Source: Bartonella clarridgeiae ATCC 51734 (GTDB lineage Bacteria; Pseudomonadota; Alphaproteobacteria; Rhizobiales; Rhizobiaceae). Taken from it: DNA of 64,000 bases. The number at the start of each line of letters is the position of its first letter. The stretch's first letter is position 1. The position numbers and the translations under genes were made by a program. Below are positions 1 through 10,881 of the stretch, one piece after another. The notes beneath the pieces are model-generated. The model did no database searches and was not told the DNA's origin. It saw only the letters and a program-made list of their open reading frames with translations. The DNA is taken from contig NZ_KI912397.1 in assembly GCF_000518185.1 (NCBI RefSeq), forward strand, positions 98,361-162,360, given 5' to 3'.

Positions 1-666
1 CATGATAATTTTATTTATGAAGTTAATGAAGAACTCCGTCAAGAAAAATTCTACGCTTTTTGGAAACGTTATGGTTTTTTGATTATTGGTGCAATTATTG
101 TTTTTGTTTTGATGATAGCTTTCTATCAAATTTATCATCATCAACAGATGAATAAAGCCAGTAATGTTGGTGATAAGTTTATAAAAAGCCTCGATTTAGC
201 CGATGCACATCATTTTGATGAAGCAATTAAGCAATTAGAAAGTGTTAAAAAATCTGATTTTGGTGGATATCCTTTTCTTGCTGGTTTACGTGAAGCTTCT
301 TTGTGGATGGAACGAGGTGATGCTGTTAAATCAGTAAAAATGTTTGATGTGATTGTAGCTAATGAAAGAGCACCGCAAATTTTGCGGAAAGTTGCAAAAA
401 TTCGAGCAGCTTATATTTTAGTTGATATAGGAACATTCGATGATGTGATACAGCGTGTTAAAGATATGGCAAATGATATTGATCCTATGCGCATGTCTGC
501 AAGAGAAGCCTTAGGTCTAGCCGCTTATAAAGCTAATAAAATGGAAAATGCAGTTTATTATTTCCAGAAAATTGTTGAAGAGGGCGCTATAGGATTTAAA
601 ATAACAGATCGAGCAAAAATTATGCTTGAGCTTATTCAAGCAAGTGGAAAGGTAAATAAGGAATAA
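1..666 (+). CDS. YfgM-like tetratricopeptide membrane protein (5' partial)
   Basis: The reading frame is open from the first base of the window, so the gene starts upstream; the TTG at 79 is not a convincing start because in-frame codons before it encode a plausible cytoplasmic segment ([15 protein letters not shown]). One membrane helix follows (about [20 protein letters not shown]), then an alpha-helical region of the TPR_21/YfgM type facing the periplasm. YfgM proteins in other bacteria sit at the Sec translocon and help envelope-protein folding; that role is inferred here. Gene order supports the call: the stop codon at 664-666 is 4 bases before the der ATG, and YfgM-like genes often neighbour der. 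Confidence 0.75.
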   Translation, partial: HDNFIYEVNEELRQEKFYAFWKRYGFLIIGAIIVFVLMIAFYQIYHHQQMNKASNVGDKFIKSLDLADAHHFDEAIKQLESVKKSDFGGYPFLAGLREASLWMERGDAVKSVKMFDVIVANERAPQILRKVAKIRAAYILVDIGTFDDVIQRVKDMANDIDPMRMSAREALGLAAYKANKMENAVYYFQKIVEEGAIGFKITDRAKIMLELIQASGKVNKE

Positions 667-670
667 ATTG

Positions 671-2107
671 ATGAGCCTTACCATTGCTATAGTTGGCCGG
701 CCTAATGTTGGAAAATCGACACTATTTAATCGTTTGGTTGGGCAAAAGCTAGCTTTAGTTGATAATCAACCGGGTGTAACCCGTGATCGACGTATACACT
801 CAGCTAAGCTTCAAGATCTGCATTTTGATGTCATTGATACAGCTGGCTTGGAAGAAGCAGATAACCATACACTTGAAGGCCGTATGCGTTCTCAGACAAA
901 GATTGCCATTGATGAAGCAGATCTCATTTTATTTGTGCTTGATGCTAAGAGTGGAATAACGTCCAGTGATTTAGATTTTGCTTCACTCATTCGCAAATCA
1001 GGAAAACCAATTGTGCTCGTTTCCAATAAATCTGAATCAAAAGCAGCGATAGCGGGAGAATATGATGCATGGTCATTGAGGTTGGGTAAACCTTGCTCAA
1101 TATCTGCTGAACATGGTCAAGGTCTCTCAGACCTTCGTGATGCTATTTTAGATGCTATTGGTGCAGATAAAGTTTTTGATCCGAAGAAAAAAAAAGAAAA
1201 TGCTTATATTACTGCTGCACAGGTTTCATCTTTTAGCGATAATGTTGATAATACAGCAGAAGAAGATCCTGTTTATGATGAAAAAAAAACCATTCGAATA
1301 GCAATTGTTGGTCGTCCAAATACTGGGAAATCAACACTTATCAATAGCATGTTAGGGCAAAATCGTTTACTTACAGGACCTGAAGCTGGTATTACGCGCG
1401 ATTCTATTTCTGTAGATTGGGAATGGAATAATCGTCGTATTAAACTTTTTGATACTGCAGGTTTACGTCGCAAATCAAAAGTTCAAGAAAAGTTAGAAAA
1501 ACTTTCTGTTATAGATTCTTTACGTGCAATCCGTTTCGCTGAAGTCGTTGTAATTGTTTTTGATGCAACTGCATCTTTTGAAAAGCAAGATTTACAAATT
1601 TCTGATCTTGTGATTCGTGAAGGGCGTGTTCCCATCATTGCTTTCAACAAATGGGATCTTATTGAAAATCGTCATGAAGCATTAAATACTTTATATGAAA
1701 AATGTACTCGCCTTCTTCCTCAAGTACATGGCTTGAGAGCTGTCCCTTTATCAGGTCAATATGGTCAAGGGATTGATAAATTAATGGAAAACATTACGAT
1801 GATGCATCGTGTATGGAACCGTCGTATTTCTACAGGAAAACTTAACCGCTGGCTTGAAATGATGATTGTCAATTATCCACCACCAGCTGTTTCTGGACGT
1901 CGACTTAAAATTAAATACATAACACAAGTTAAAACACGTCCTCCTGAATTTGTGATTTCTTGTTCACGATCGGAAGAAATGCCTCAATCATATTTGCGTT
2001 ATCTTTCTAATCGACTGCGAGATAAATTTGATATGCAAGGTGTGCCAATTCGCCTATCTTTGCGGACATCTGATAATCCTTTTGCAGGACGCAAAAAAAA
2101 GAAGTAA
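671..2107 (+). CDS. der: Ribosome biogenesis GTPase Der (EngA)
   Basis: Der is a double-GTPase needed for 50S subunit maturation. Two G domains are visible: the first has GRPNVGKST near the N terminus and DTAG, the second [17 protein letters not shown] and NKWD. The first G4 motif reads NKSE instead of NKxD. A C-terminal KH-like domain follows, ending in a lysine-rich tail (GRKKKK). About 478 residues is normal for alphaproteobacterial Der. A TTG lies in frame at 668, but the ATG at 671 is the more likely start. It is very close to the upstream TPR gene, so the two are probably cotranscribed. Confidence 0.97.
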   Translation: MSLTIAIVGRPNVGKSTLFNRLVGQKLALVDNQPGVTRDRRIHSAKLQDLHFDVIDTAGLEEADNHTLEGRMRSQTKIAIDEADLILFVLDAKSGITSSDLDFASLIRKSGKPIVLVSNKSESKAAIAGEYDAWSLRLGKPCSISAEHGQGLSDLRDAILDAIGADKVFDPKKKKENAYITAAQVSSFSDNVDNTAEEDPVYDEKKTIRIAIVGRPNTGKSTLINSMLGQNRLLTGPEAGITRDSISVDWEWNNRRIKLFDTAGLRRKSKVQEKLEKLSVIDSLRAIRFAEVVVIVFDATASFEKQDLQISDLVIREGRVPIIAFNKWDLIENRHEALNTLYEKCTRLLPQVHGLRAVPLSGQYGQGIDKLMENITMMHRVWNRRISTGKLNRWLEMMIVNYPPPAVSGRRLKIKYITQVKTRPPEFVISCSRSEEMPQSYLRYLSNRLRDKFDMQGVPIRLSLRTSDNPFAGRKKKK

Positions 2108-2314
2108 TTTTCTTTTAGATATTGAGTAACTGTTAAATTTTATAAAATTAAAAATCGACATTTGATTACTTATTGTCAATAAAAAACAAATATTTGCAAA
2201 TCTGCTAAAATTTAAGATTTAATGCCTCTTTTATTATATTTTCTCGCAATAAAATAAATTTTAGGTGTTTTTATTTATCTACAAAAATCTTTGTGTTAGA
2301 ATTCTTTTGAGGAC

Positions 2315-2343
2315 TTGACGAATAAATCTGACAGCAATATGCT
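2315..2343 (+). promoter_or_regulatory. Candidate sigma-70 promoter of the F0 ATP synthase operon
   Basis: TTGACG (2315-2320) and TATGCT (2338-2343) are separated by 17 bases, about 55 bases upstream of the atpI start. The remaining der-atpI gap (2108-2314) is AT-rich and shows nothing else I can name. Assignment is by consensus only. Confidence 0.45.
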
Positions 2344-2397
2344 ACACAAAGCCTGATAGAATGTATTGTAATTTTGTTTTTGATTAAGGAGCCAATT

Positions 2398-2823
2398 ATG
2401 GCGAAGGGTGATAAACCCAATATGCCGCAAAGGGGTGTTGAAAGACAAAAACACAAACGAGTCTCTTCTCTTCACTCAGAAGATTTAGAATGTCGTAGTC
2501 GAAATTTAGGGTTAGCTTTAATCAGTAAAAAAGTGTTAAAGAAAGAACAGCCTAAAGTTGGAGGAGAAGAGCAACAGAAAAAAGTGGCATATGCCGTTAA
2601 GTTGTCGAGTGAATTTCTGGCAAATATTATTGTGGGAGCTGTTTTAGGATTTGGGTTTGACAAATTAATAGGTTCATTACCATGGGGATTAGTATTTTTT
2701 CTTTTCCTTGGATTTGTTGCGGGTATATTAAGTATTCTTCGATCTATAAAATATATTGCTCCCAGCCGATTAGAACAACGTAGTGCTCTGCAACAAAATA
2801 AAGAAGATAATAGAAAGGTTTAA
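2398..2823 (+). CDS. atpI: ATP synthase protein I (AtpI)
   Basis: AtpI is a small accessory membrane protein encoded ahead of the F0 subunits; it is linked to c-ring assembly and Mg2+ handling. The chosen ATG at 2398 follows a good Shine-Dalgarno (AAGGAG at 2385-2390); an in-frame codon at 2374 lies upstream of that site and is unlikely to be used. The N-terminal half is hydrophilic and basic. The C-terminal half holds two hydrophobic helices separated by a short turn, the AtpI hairpin topology, with the conserved-type segment [11 protein letters not shown]. It ends 2 bases before atpB, consistent with one operon. Confidence 0.88.
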   Translation: MAKGDKPNMPQRGVERQKHKRVSSLHSEDLECRSRNLGLALISKKVLKKEQPKVGGEEQQKKVAYAVKLSSEFLANIIVGAVLGFGFDKLIGSLPWGLVFFLFLGFVAGILSILRSIKYIAPSRLEQRSALQQNKEDNRKV

Positions 2824-2825
2824 AA

Positions 2826-3584
2826 GTGACATCCCACGCTCCAGATCCTATCCATCAATTTGAGGTTTCACGATTGATTAATATTTCTATTGGAAATATT
2901 GATTTGTCGTTTACAAATGTATCGTTTTTTATCGTTTTGACAGTTGTTATCTCTTCATTGTTTCTTTTTATTTCATCATCAAGTCGTCGGTTAGTTCCAA
3001 CACGGATGCAATCTGTTTCCGAAATGGTTTACGAATTTGTAGCATCAACTTTGCGAGAATCATCTGGTGCGCAGGGAATGCAATTTTTTCCTTTAGTTTT
3101 TTCGTTATTCGTTTTTGTTCTTGTTGCCAACTTTATTGGTTTATTCCCTTATTTTTATACAATTACTTCACAGATTGTGATTACTTTTTCATTAGCGATG
3201 TTGGTAATTTTGACGGTAATTGGGTATGGTTTTTATAAACATAGGCTAAATTTTTTAAAGCTCTTTGTTCCTAGTGGTGTTCCTGTTATCGTTCTACCTT
3301 TGGTTACGATAATTGAGGTTATCTCTTTTTTGTCTCGTCCTATTAGTCTTTCATTTCGTCTGTTTGCTAATATGCTTGCAGGTCATATCACACTTAAGGT
3401 ATTTTCTGGCTTCATTGTTTCAATGGTTGGGATTGGAATCATAGGTTTGGGCGGTGCGATTTTATCACTTGCTATGACTGTAGCAATTACTGCTCTTGAA
3501 TTTTTAGTTGCTTTTCTTCAAGCTTATGTTTTTACAGTTTTAACTTGTATGTATATCAATGATGCAGTCCATCCAGGACATTAA
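2826..3584 (+). CDS. atpB: F0F1 ATP synthase subunit a
   Basis: Subunit a forms the stationary half of the proton channel against the c-ring. The protein is 252 residues and strongly hydrophobic, with about five to six membrane helices. The signature [12 protein letters not shown] carries the essential channel arginine, and the last helices include the conserved region [16 protein letters not shown]. Translation starts at GTG 2826, directly after atpI. It lies between atpI and atpE in the standard alphaproteobacterial F0 order. Confidence 0.97.
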   Translation: MTSHAPDPIHQFEVSRLINISIGNIDLSFTNVSFFIVLTVVISSLFLFISSSSRRLVPTRMQSVSEMVYEFVASTLRESSGAQGMQFFPLVFSLFVFVLVANFIGLFPYFYTITSQIVITFSLAMLVILTVIGYGFYKHRLNFLKLFVPSGVPVIVLPLVTIIEVISFLSRPISLSFRLFANMLAGHITLKVFSGFIVSMVGIGIIGLGGAILSLAMTVAITALEFLVAFLQAYVFTVLTCMYINDAVHPGH

Positions 3585-3638
3585 TAAAACCGGCGGATTT
3601 CCGTCAAATTATGCAATTTCACATCAAAGGAGAATAAT

Positions 3639-3869
3639 ATGGAACTAGTACTTGCAGCAAAATATATTGGTGCTGGTCTTGCTTGTTTTGGTATGGCAGG
3701 AACCGCATTAGGTCTTGGAAATATTTTTGGAAGCTATCTTTCTGGTGCTTTACGAAATCCATCAGCAGCAGACAGTCAATTTGGTCGTTTAGTATTTGGT
3801 TTTGCCGTAACAGAAGCTTTAGGTATTTTTTCATTGCTTATTGCCCTTTTACTCCTTTTTGCAGTCTAA
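3639..3869 (+). CDS. atpE: F0F1 ATP synthase subunit c
   Basis: Subunit c builds the rotating ring of F0. The 76-residue protein is a two-helix hairpin: a glycine-rich first helix, the polar loop LRNPSA, and a second helix with the proton-carrying carboxylate at Glu59 (VTEALG). A strong ribosome binding site (AAAGGAGAATAAT before the ATG) fits the need for many copies per complex. A stem-loop follows the gene at 3887-3920. Confidence 0.97.
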   Translation: MELVLAAKYIGAGLACFGMAGTALGLGNIFGSYLSGALRNPSAADSQFGRLVFGFAVTEALGIFSLLIALLLLFAV

Positions 3870-3886
3870 ATTACCTTTAAAAGAGC

Positions 3887-3920
3887 ATGTCTATTTTATA
3901 AGTTGATTGAGAATAGACAT
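3887..3920 (+). terminator. Stem-loop between atpE and atpF'
   Basis: ATGTCTATT (3887-3895) pairs perfectly with AATAGACAT (3912-3920) across a 16-base loop, followed by AATCTTTT. It sits in the 140-base gap between the c and b' genes. It could be a partial terminator or an RNA-processing/stability element that helps raise c over b and b'. It is a weak hairpin with a poor U-tract, so full termination is unlikely. Confidence 0.4.
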
Positions 3921-4009
3921 AATCTTTTAACTCTTCATAAAAGCGAGTTATACTTATCAAAGGCTTTTAATTAACAAAATCAAAGTGATTCTTTCGAAGG
4001 AAAAATAAA

Positions 4010-4642
4010 ATGTTGATTTCCAGCGATGATGCAAAAGATACTAAAATGCCAGAGCATTTTGATGATGGATCAGACTTTGATCATGAAGATACTGAAATGC
4101 CTAGATGTCACGGTGATGGAGTAAAGTTTAATAGTAGTGTAGAGCATGCAAATCGTGTTTTTCCACCTTTCGATTTTATGTATTTTGGTTCACATTTTCT
4201 TTGGTTGGCAATTTCTTTTGGATTGTTCTATCTCTTCATTTCTCGTGTAATTGTACCACGTATCGGTGGTGTTATTGAAACACGTCGGGATCGAATTGTA
4301 TCTGATTTAGATCAGGCAATGCGCCTGAAACAGGAAGCAGATAATGTAGTCGAAGTTTATAAGCAAAAATTAGCAAAGGCTCGTTTAGAAGCAAAGACTA
4401 TAATACAGACAGAGAGTAATGAAATCAAAATAAGGGCTGATCTTCAACGCAAGAAAATTGAAGAAGATTTAGAGAAAAAGCTAAAAAAATCTGAAGATAA
4501 AATTAAAGAAATTCAAAATAAAGCAATGCAGAATGTTGGTTTAATCGCAGAAGAAATTACTTTTGAAATCGTTAAGAAATTAATTGATATTAATGTTAGT
4601 AGAAAATCTGTTAGCTCAGCTGTTAAAGCTGTAAGTCATTAA
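4010..4642 (+). CDS. atpF': F0F1 ATP synthase subunit b' (AtpF'/AtpG)
   Basis: Subunit b' pairs with b to form the peripheral stalk; the two-gene arrangement is typical of alphaproteobacteria and phototrophs. After a hydrophilic N-terminal extension of about 50 residues, [15 protein letters not shown] leads into the single membrane helix, followed by a long charged coiled coil (residues about 95-190). The start ATG at 4010 has GAAGGA upstream. The N-terminal extension carries an imperfect duplication: residues 10-23 ([14 protein letters not shown]) resemble 27-40 ([14 protein letters not shown]). It lies 11 bases before atpF. Confidence 0.92.
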   Translation: MLISSDDAKDTKMPEHFDDGSDFDHEDTEMPRCHGDGVKFNSSVEHANRVFPPFDFMYFGSHFLWLAISFGLFYLFISRVIVPRIGGVIETRRDRIVSDLDQAMRLKQEADNVVEVYKQKLAKARLEAKTIIQTESNEIKIRADLQRKKIEEDLEKKLKKSEDKIKEIQNKAMQNVGLIAEEITFEIVKKLIDINVSRKSVSSAVKAVSH

Positions 4643-4653
4643 GGATTATAAAA

Positions 4654-5148
4654 ATGACTGATACATTTTGGGCTTTTATTGGATTAGTTCTTTTTTTAGC
4701 TCTTTTAATCTATTTTGAAGTTCCAGCTATGCTGACACGTAAGCTTGATGCACGTGCAAAACGTATTAAGGATGAACTTGATGAAGCTCTTCGTCTTCGT
4801 GAAGAGGCGCAGGAAATACTTGCTGAATATCAGCGTAAACATCTGGAAATAGAAAAAGAAACGCAAGAGATTATTGCTGAGGCTCAACGTGAAATTGAAG
4901 CCGTTCTTATTGAAACTCGCGTAAAAACAGACGAATATATCAAGAGTCGCAATAAATTAGCGGAACAGAAAATTGCTCAAGCAGAAGCTAATGCAGTTCG
5001 AATGGTTGCTTCATCTGCTATTGATTTAGCAGTTTCTGCTGCAAATACTCTTATTACAAAAGAATTAGACGCTGAGCAAGCAAATAGTTTAATTAAAGAA
5101 TCTCTTGTTAAAGAGTCTCTAAAAAAAGTAAAAACATATTTCAATTGA
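4654..5148 (+). CDS. atpF: F0F1 ATP synthase subunit b
   Basis: Second stalk subunit: a short N terminus, one membrane helix (about residues 5-25), then a charged coiled coil rich in Glu, Lys and Arg. The 164-residue length matches the family. The segment VPAMLTRKLDARAKRIKDEL right after the helix is typical of alphaproteobacterial AtpF. It is the last gene of the operon; the stop codon lies inside a terminator-like hairpin. The F1 genes are not in this window, as is usual for alphaproteobacteria, where F0 and F1 operons are separate. Confidence 0.94.
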   Translation: MTDTFWAFIGLVLFLALLIYFEVPAMLTRKLDARAKRIKDELDEALRLREEAQEILAEYQRKHLEIEKETQEIIAEAQREIEAVLIETRVKTDEYIKSRNKLAEQKIAQAEANAVRMVASSAIDLAVSAANTLITKELDAEQANSLIKESLVKESLKKVKTYFN

Positions 5149-5157
5149 TATGTTTTT
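5131..5157 (+). terminator. Intrinsic terminator of the F0 operon
   Basis: AAAACATAT (5131-5139) and ATATGTTTT (5148-5156) form a 9-bp stem with an 8-base loop ending in a run of T. The atpF stop codon (5146-5148) lies within the structure, so the hairpin overlaps the coding end. Confidence 0.55.
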
Positions 5158-6261
5158 GATTAGGATTTTTTCAAGAAGCTATTGAGCATAAATGGTAAGT
5201 TTATTGACTATCAAGGTTATAATTGACTATCATGATGTAAAATCTTGCTTACCATAGTAACATCTTAAGAGAAGAATTTTTTAATGAGCTTTGAAACCAA
5301 TAAACGAACCAACCGATCGTTTGAATATTAATTATTTTATTACAATTTTTAAATTATAAGATAGTAATTAACATTAATCTTGCTTTACGATTAGAAATTA
5401 CTAATTTAAATAGTCGCAGAGCATTAGCTTAGCTTAGCTTATAATAAAGCTTTATTTATAATAAATAGACACAAGAACCTAATACTAAAAATTTCTCTTT
5501 TGAGCAATCAAGAAACTCTTAATTCAGAAAGCAATATTAAAAGCTGTAAATTCAACAACGCTTTTTAAAGAAATTTTTTGATGCACGTTAGCTCTATGAA
5601 TGTTTGGAAATGAAATCCGAATTTATAAACTGGATATAAAATCGTATTAAACAATATTTTTTACTTAATGTTAGAATTTATAATCGCAGTAAATTTTTAT
5701 CAAAACAGGAAATAACACTTTAAAATAGCTATCTAAGATAAGTAGCTCTGCTATAGTTTTGTAATTACTGCAAAAAGAAAAAATAGCAATATTTCCTTAG
5801 TTTTATAGATTATTAACATTTAGTGCCTTGAGCATCAGTTTAAAATATACAAACTAAGAATACATATTATGCATAAAAATTGTTATCCAAATATAAAGTT
5901 ACAAAAGAAGATATAATAGCTGACAATTATAAACTTTATTATATTAGAACTCCCAAAGACTAAAGAAAGCACCTTCAATAAGTTTTATTGAATTTGAAAA
6001 CTAGATAAATGCGATTATCAGATTTATGATAGAATTAGAACTTCTAAAGATGAGACAATTTTCAACAATACCGAAATTTGGCAGTGCTAAGACTATAATA
6101 AAACTCAGGTTTACAGCATTTGTAGACAATGCGCAAGTTTGTAAGACGTTACATCTCGTGGATACAAGTGTTGTATTGTATAAAAGAGATAAAATTTCTA
6201 AAGACTACACTGAAAAAACAATCGAAATAAACACTAAAAAGCAATAGTCTCAATATGAAAA
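5158..6261. other. Long gene-poor gap after atpF
   Basis: About 1.1 kb of very AT-rich DNA without a convincing gene. A 73-codon open frame (6026-6247) has no clear ribosome binding site and no recognisable family. Small repeats are present: a 10-base direct repeat TTGACTATCA at 5204 and 5223, three TTAGC units at 5424-5438, and a perfect 8-bp hairpin TTCAATAA-GTT-TTATTGAA at 5974-5992. In several Rhizobiales the F0 operon is, as I recall, followed by rnhB; no rnhB is visible here. The gap may be the eroded site of lost genes. Confidence 0.5.
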
Positions 6262-7617
6262 TCATTTCTCAAAAATACTCTTATCTGTTGTACACAATAT
6301 CTGGCTTGTTATAGTTCCAGCCAACATTGAGCCATTTACATTAAGAGCCGTACGCCCCATATCAATTAAAGGTTCAACAGAAATTAATACAGCGACCAAA
6401 GTAACAGGAAGCCCCATAATTGGCAAAACAATCAACGCAGCAAAAATAGCTCCTCCGCCAATACCAGCAACACCAATAGAACTTAATGTTACAACACCAA
6501 CAAGAGTAACCATCCAGATAGGATCAAGAGAATTAATACCAACAGAGGGAGCTATCATAGTCGCAAGCATTGCTGGATAAAGACCTGCACAACCGTTTTG
6601 TCCGATTGTTGCACCAAAGGAAGCTGCAAAACTTGCAATTGACTGAGGTACACCAATCCATTGAGTTTGTGCCTCAATATTCAAAGGAATACTAGCAGCA
6701 CTTGAACGACTGCTAAAAGCAAATGTTAAAACAGGAAAAACTTTTTTGAAAAAGCAGAATGGATTAATACCTGATATGCCAAGTAATATACTATGAACTC
6801 CAAACATAAGAATAATACCAACGTAAGAAATGACAATAAAAACCAATAATTTTAAAATATCTGTAACGTTTGAAGTTGCTCCTACTTTAGTCATAAGTGC
6901 AAAAACACCATAAGGTGTTAAAGAAATTACAATACGCACTAACCGCATAGTTAAAGATTGTATAACCTGAATCAATAAAAGGGCCTTTTCTCCTTTATCT
7001 GGTTCATCCTTTTTTAAAAGAATAACCGCTGCTCCTAAAAAAGCTGAAAAAATAACAACGCTAATAATTGATGTAGGCTTTGTCCCTATTAACTCAGCGA
7101 ATAGATTTTGAGGAATAAATGATAAAATCATCTTTGGTATACTTATATCACCAAGCTGAGACGTATGACTTCCAAGAATAGCGGATACATCTTCTCCTCC
7201 ATGCACCAAACCATTTGCAGTGAGACCAAAGAAATTAACCACAAAGATACCAATCAATGCGGAAAAAGATGTCGTCAAAAGGAGTATTGAAATTGTTATT
7301 ATGCCAATTCTGCCAACAGCATAAACAGAATGCAAATGCGCTACTGCTGAAACGATAGAGACAAAAACCAATGGCATAACAATCATTTTTAACAACGATA
7401 TATATCCATTACCAACAATGTTAAACCATTCAACAGACTCTAATAGAATGGAATTGCCTTCCTTATAAATAATCTGCAAAACACTGCCAAAAATCAAACC
7501 AGTAACAAGACCTATTATAACCTGTAATGTAGGGCCTTTTTTAATTTTTTTGCTATGAAAAAGACATAACAAAAAAATAATAAATAAACTTAAATTAATA
7601 AAAAAACTAAATGTCAT
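6262..7617 (-). CDS. tcyP: L-cystine / dicarboxylate-type sodium symporter (TcyP-like)
   Basis: A 451-residue polytopic inner-membrane protein of the DAACS family (glutamate/dicarboxylate:cation symporters). Family features seen are the N-terminal membrane segments with [17 protein letters not shown], the serine-rich re-entrant loop ([12 protein letters not shown], normally close to SSSSAATLP), the [15 protein letters not shown] segment (in place of the usual GATINMDG), and the C-terminal region [20 protein letters not shown]. The [14 protein letters not shown] version is characteristic of the TcyP/YhcL/YdjN cystine-uptake subgroup, which supports cystine as substrate; that specificity is inferred. 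The gene stands alone between two AT-rich gaps. Confidence 0.82.
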   Translation of the reverse strand: MTFSFFINLSLFIIFLLCLFHSKKIKKGPTLQVIIGLVTGLIFGSVLQIIYKEGNSILLESVEWFNIVGNGYISLLKMIVMPLVFVSIVSAVAHLHSVYAVGRIGIITISILLLTTSFSALIGIFVVNFFGLTANGLVHGGEDVSAILGSHTSQLGDISIPKMILSFIPQNLFAELIGTKPTSIISVVIFSAFLGAAVILLKKDEPDKGEKALLLIQVIQSLTMRLVRIVISLTPYGVFALMTKVGATSNVTDILKLLVFIVISYVGIILMFGVHSILLGISGINPFCFFKKVFPVLTFAFSSRSSAASIPLNIEAQTQWIGVPQSIASFAASFGATIGQNGCAGLYPAMLATMIAPSVGINSLDPIWMVTLVGVVTLSSIGVAGIGGGAIFAALIVLPIMGLPVTLVAVLISVEPLIDMGRTALNVNGSMLAGTITSQILCTTDKSIFEK

Positions 7618-8060
7618 TACTTATGCCTAGTATTATTATTTTTTAACTTAAAAAATAATTCACAAATAAAAATTAATACATAAAATAAAAAATATAAAAT
7701 TTACTACAATATAATTTTAAAAAATTATTACTTTTAAATTTATATTAAAAAAATAATTTTTATCTATTAATAATTATTCAAATAATAATATAATTTTAAA
7801 CTTATTTCAAAATTATCTTCTAAAATAAGATCTCTTCACAAAAATAAATTTACGCATACCCCCCTCTTATTCCAACGCAAAATAATACACAATTAAAGTG
7901 GATAACAACAATCAAACAATTTATCTTCAAGAATATAGAAAATTTTCATAATAATCCTAAACACCTTGTCTTAAAAAGCAAAGTCACTAAGATCCCTTAA
8001 TCAAAAAATATTAGCGAAAAGAGTCCCCCATTGTTTATAAATATTTTCCGCTATCAACAA
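7618..8060. other. AT-rich intergenic region
   Basis: Upstream of the symporter gene and downstream of mutT. It is dominated by A/T runs with many in-frame stops. I see no gene, RNA or clear promoter in it. Confidence 0.5.
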
Positions 8061-8474
8061 TTAAAGCAGAAAATTTTTCAGCGCTTCAACTAATGGCTTA
8101 TCAGCATCAGGCATAGAATATTTATCAAGATTGCTAATGAAAACCCATTCTAAATTTTGTCCTTCTCGTCCTTTTGGAATCCCCTTATAATGGCGACAAG
8201 TATATAATGGCATTAACAGATGAAAAGTTTCATAATTATGACTTGCAAACGTTAAGGGCAATAAATCATCTGACTGAACATGAATACCAAGCTCTTCTGA
8301 TAACTCACGAATTAATGATGCCTCTGGCGTTTCACCCTTTTCAATCTTTCCACCAGGAAATTCCCATAAACCAGCTAATGATTTTCCCTGAGGCCGTTGC
8401 GTAAGCAAAATCCGATTATCATGATCTAATAAGGCACATGCAACAACAAGAAGAAGTGATTTTTTTATATGCAT
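8061..8474 (-). CDS. mutT: 8-oxo-dGTP diphosphatase MutT (Nudix hydrolase)
   Basis: MutT removes oxidised 8-oxo-dGTP from the nucleotide pool and so prevents A:T to C:G transversions. The Nudix box is complete (GGKIEKGETPEASLIREL continuing into SEELGI), and FPGG just before it fits MutT. The ATG at 8474 is preferred over the in-frame TTG at 8486, giving 137 residues; neither has a strong ribosome binding site. It lies downstream of argJ in the order secA / foldase / argJ / mutT that is common in Rhizobiales. Confidence 0.9.
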   Translation of the reverse strand: MHIKKSLLLVVACALLDHDNRILLTQRPQGKSLAGLWEFPGGKIEKGETPEASLIRELSEELGIHVQSDDLLPLTFASHNYETFHLLMPLYTCRHYKGIPKGREGQNLEWVFISNLDKYSMPDADKPLVEALKNFLL

Positions 8475-8606
8475 ACTAATGGCCAAAAGAGATAATAGAC
8501 GACTATTGCCTTTATATTGTAAATTCCTATCGTAGAATAAACAACTAATATCTAATATTCTCTAAAAGTGTATAAATATCAAATATTCAAGTTTGTGTTG
8601 TATGAA

Positions 8607-9845
8607 TTAACTTCTATAATCACCATTGATCACAACATATTCTTTCGTTAAATCGCAAGACCAAATCGTTGCTTTCCCACTTCCAAGACCAATATCAACA
8701 CAAATCGTAATGTGTTGACCTTTCATATAAGCATTCACTGCTTCTTCATTATAATGAGGATCACGTTCACCATTGAAAGCCAAACGATGTTCACCAAACC
8801 AAATTTTTAATCGATCGCGATCTGCTTCAACACCTGCCTTACCAACCGCCATAACAACTCTCCCCCAATTGGCATCTTCACCCGCAATAGCTGTTTTTAC
8901 AAGTGGCGAATTCGCAATTGATAAAGCAATAGTCTTAGCAGCACTATTTGTTGAAGCACCAATCACAGATACCTCAATTAAATGGCGGGCTCCTTCACCA
9001 TCACAAACAATTTGTAATGCAAGTTCATGCAAAAGCTCACGCAAGTGCTTTGCAAATGTCCAATAACGGGAATCAGATTGACTTGTCAAATAAGGGAGAC
9101 AACCCTTTGCTTTTCCTGTTGCAAAGATCATTAATGTATCAGATGTCGAAGTATCACCATCAACAGTAATCGAATTGAAAGTTTCCTGAACGGCCTCTGA
9201 TAACATAATTTGGAGTATATCTGAAGAAATCGCTGCATCACTCACCACAAAAGAAAGCATCGTTGCCATATCTGGTGCAATCATACCAGCGCCTTTAGCA
9301 ATCCCATTAATAGTAATAAGCTCTCCTCCAAAATCAAATTGACGCGTCGCAAGTTTTGGAAACGTATCGGTTGTCATAATAGCTTTCGCAGCTTCTAACC
9401 ACCGTCCCTCCTCTGCTTTAAAAGCCATATCAGGTAAAAGATTTAAAATACAAGCCTCATCCATTGGTTCACCAATAACACCCGTAGAAGCTATAAAAAT
9501 TTCATTTTCTTGTGCCTTTAAAACATTGGATGCAGAATGTACTATTGCATTTGTTGTTTGCTTACCTTTGTATCCTGTAAAAGCATTTGCATTTCCAGAA
9601 TTAACAACAAGCCCTCTAGCAGCTCCATGAAGAAGCGATGCACGACAATGATCTACAGCTGAAGACCGACATTTTGAACGTGTAAAAACACCTGCTACGT
9701 TGGCTGGCTCATCAAACACAATAAAAAGAAGATCTGTACGGTCTTTATATTTAATACCAGCTTCGGCTGTTGCTATCCGCACACCGGACAATGATGGAAG
9801 CTCTTGTATTTGTTTAGGTAACAAAGGCGACATCTTCACAACCAT
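8607..9845 (-). CDS. argJ: Bifunctional glutamate N-acetyltransferase / ornithine acetyltransferase ArgJ
   Basis: ArgJ recycles the acetyl group between N-acetylornithine and glutamate in arginine synthesis. It is a self-cleaving Ntn-type enzyme: the cleavage motif [14 protein letters not shown] is present, with the threonine of ATML as the new N-terminal nucleophile. [25 protein letters not shown] and GEDANWGRV are conserved family segments. The ATG at 9845 has GGAAAAG at a suitable distance and gives 412 residues; ATGs at 9860 and 9833 are alternatives. No other arginine genes are in the window, so whether the pathway is complete cannot be judged here. Confidence 0.94.
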   Translation of the reverse strand: MVVKMSPLLPKQIQELPSLSGVRIATAEAGIKYKDRTDLLFIVFDEPANVAGVFTRSKCRSSAVDHCRASLLHGAARGLVVNSGNANAFTGYKGKQTTNAIVHSASNVLKAQENEIFIASTGVIGEPMDEACILNLLPDMAFKAEEGRWLEAAKAIMTTDTFPKLATRQFDFGGELITINGIAKGAGMIAPDMATMLSFVVSDAAISSDILQIMLSEAVQETFNSITVDGDTSTSDTLMIFATGKAKGCLPYLTSQSDSRYWTFAKHLRELLHELALQIVCDGEGARHLIEVSVIGASTNSAAKTIALSIANSPLVKTAIAGEDANWGRVVMAVGKAGVEADRDRLKIWFGEHRLAFNGERDPHYNEEAVNAYMKGQHITICVDIGLGSGKATIWSCDLTKEYVVINGDYRS

Positions 9846-9927
9846 TACATGCTTTTCCATAAATTTAATTAAATGCAACTTAATAAAGCCGCTGAGTCTT
9901 TTAATTAAAGACCCAGCATAAGAAATA

Positions 9928-10881
9928 TTATTCTCCTCCCTCTAAATTGGGTGTTTCACCCAAAAATGGTGCTTCATCTTCACTAAGTGACTGCATGAGT
10001 TTTGCAAAATTAGAATCAGGATATTGTACATTAACCTCACTCCGCAAATCAGGGATAAGCGTTTGATATCGCTCTCTTATAAGCTGCGTACGCAATACAT
10101 CCTTAACATCATCAAAGACAGGAGGTTGTTTCAAACGACGATCTTCTACCTTAATAACATGCCAACCAAATGGACTTTCAACAGGTTTTTTAGTATATTC
10201 ATTTACTTTCAAATTAAACGCAGCCTCTTCAAACGGTTTAACCATTTGACCACGACTAAAATACCCAAGATCTCCGCCAACAGCAGAAGAACCATCTGTT
10301 GAATCCTTTTTTGCAACCTCCTCAAAATTTTCACCTTTATTCAAACGCTTAATAACTGCTTCTGCTTCTTCTTTTGTCTTAACTAAAATATGACGCGCTT
10401 TAATCTCATCTTCTTTAGGTAAAGCAGCAATTTCCTTATCATAAAGAGCTTTCACATCAGCATCTGCAATCTTATCAACAATCATCTCTTTAAAATAAAG
10501 TTGCTGAAGAATATTATCGCGCATTACTGCCATACGCTTATCATAAGCTTCTGTCTTATCCATCCCCTTCTTCAGTGCAGCTTTAGCAAGTGCTTGCATA
10601 TTCAAATAAGCTTTTAAGACTGTTACACGACGTTGTTCATCAGGAATACGAACTAAATTAGGATTTATTTCAAGTGCTAGCTCATCTAATTGCCCCGCTG
10701 TAATATTTTTTCCATCAATCACTGCCATTACATGAGAAAGAGGAATTGTTTTTTCAACAGCTTTCTCTAAAGTATTTAAATCACTTCGTGCAGACTTTAC
10801 GCTCTCTTTGGCTATCACATCCATATTTATGTTAACCAATAAAGTTGATGCCAACAATAGAGCACTAAAATTGAATTTCAT
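9928..10881 (-). CDS. Parvulin-type peptidyl-prolyl isomerase, exported
   Basis: A periplasmic foldase of the PpiC/PrsA/SurA kind. The N terminus ([20 protein letters not shown]) is a signal peptide. A SurA-like N-terminal helical region follows, then a rotamase domain: [40 protein letters not shown] and [10 protein letters not shown] are the conserved blocks. The ATG at 10881 follows GGGAGATATTT, so the in-frame codon at 10923 is rejected. It is encoded divergently from secA. Confidence 0.9.
   Translation of the reverse strand: MKFNFSALLLASTLLVNINMDVIAKESVKSARSDLNTLEKAVEKTIPLSHVMAVIDGKNITAGQLDELALEINPNLVRIPDEQRRVTVLKAYLNMQALAKAALKKGMDKTEAYDKRMAVMRDNILQQLYFKEMIVDKIADADVKALYDKEIAALPKEDEIKARHILVKTKEEAEAVIKRLNKGENFEEVAKKDSTDGSSAVGGDLGYFSRGQMVKPFEEAAFNLKVNEYTKKPVESPFGWHVIKVEDRRLKQPPVFDDVKDVLRTQLIRERYQTLIPDLRSEVNVQYPDSNFAKLMQSLSEDEAPFLGETPNLEGGE

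Noticed and set aside
6026..6247. A 73-codon plus-strand frame in the gap after atpF
   Set aside because: No ribosome binding site, no recognisable domain, and similar frames are expected by chance; kept only as a note on the gap.
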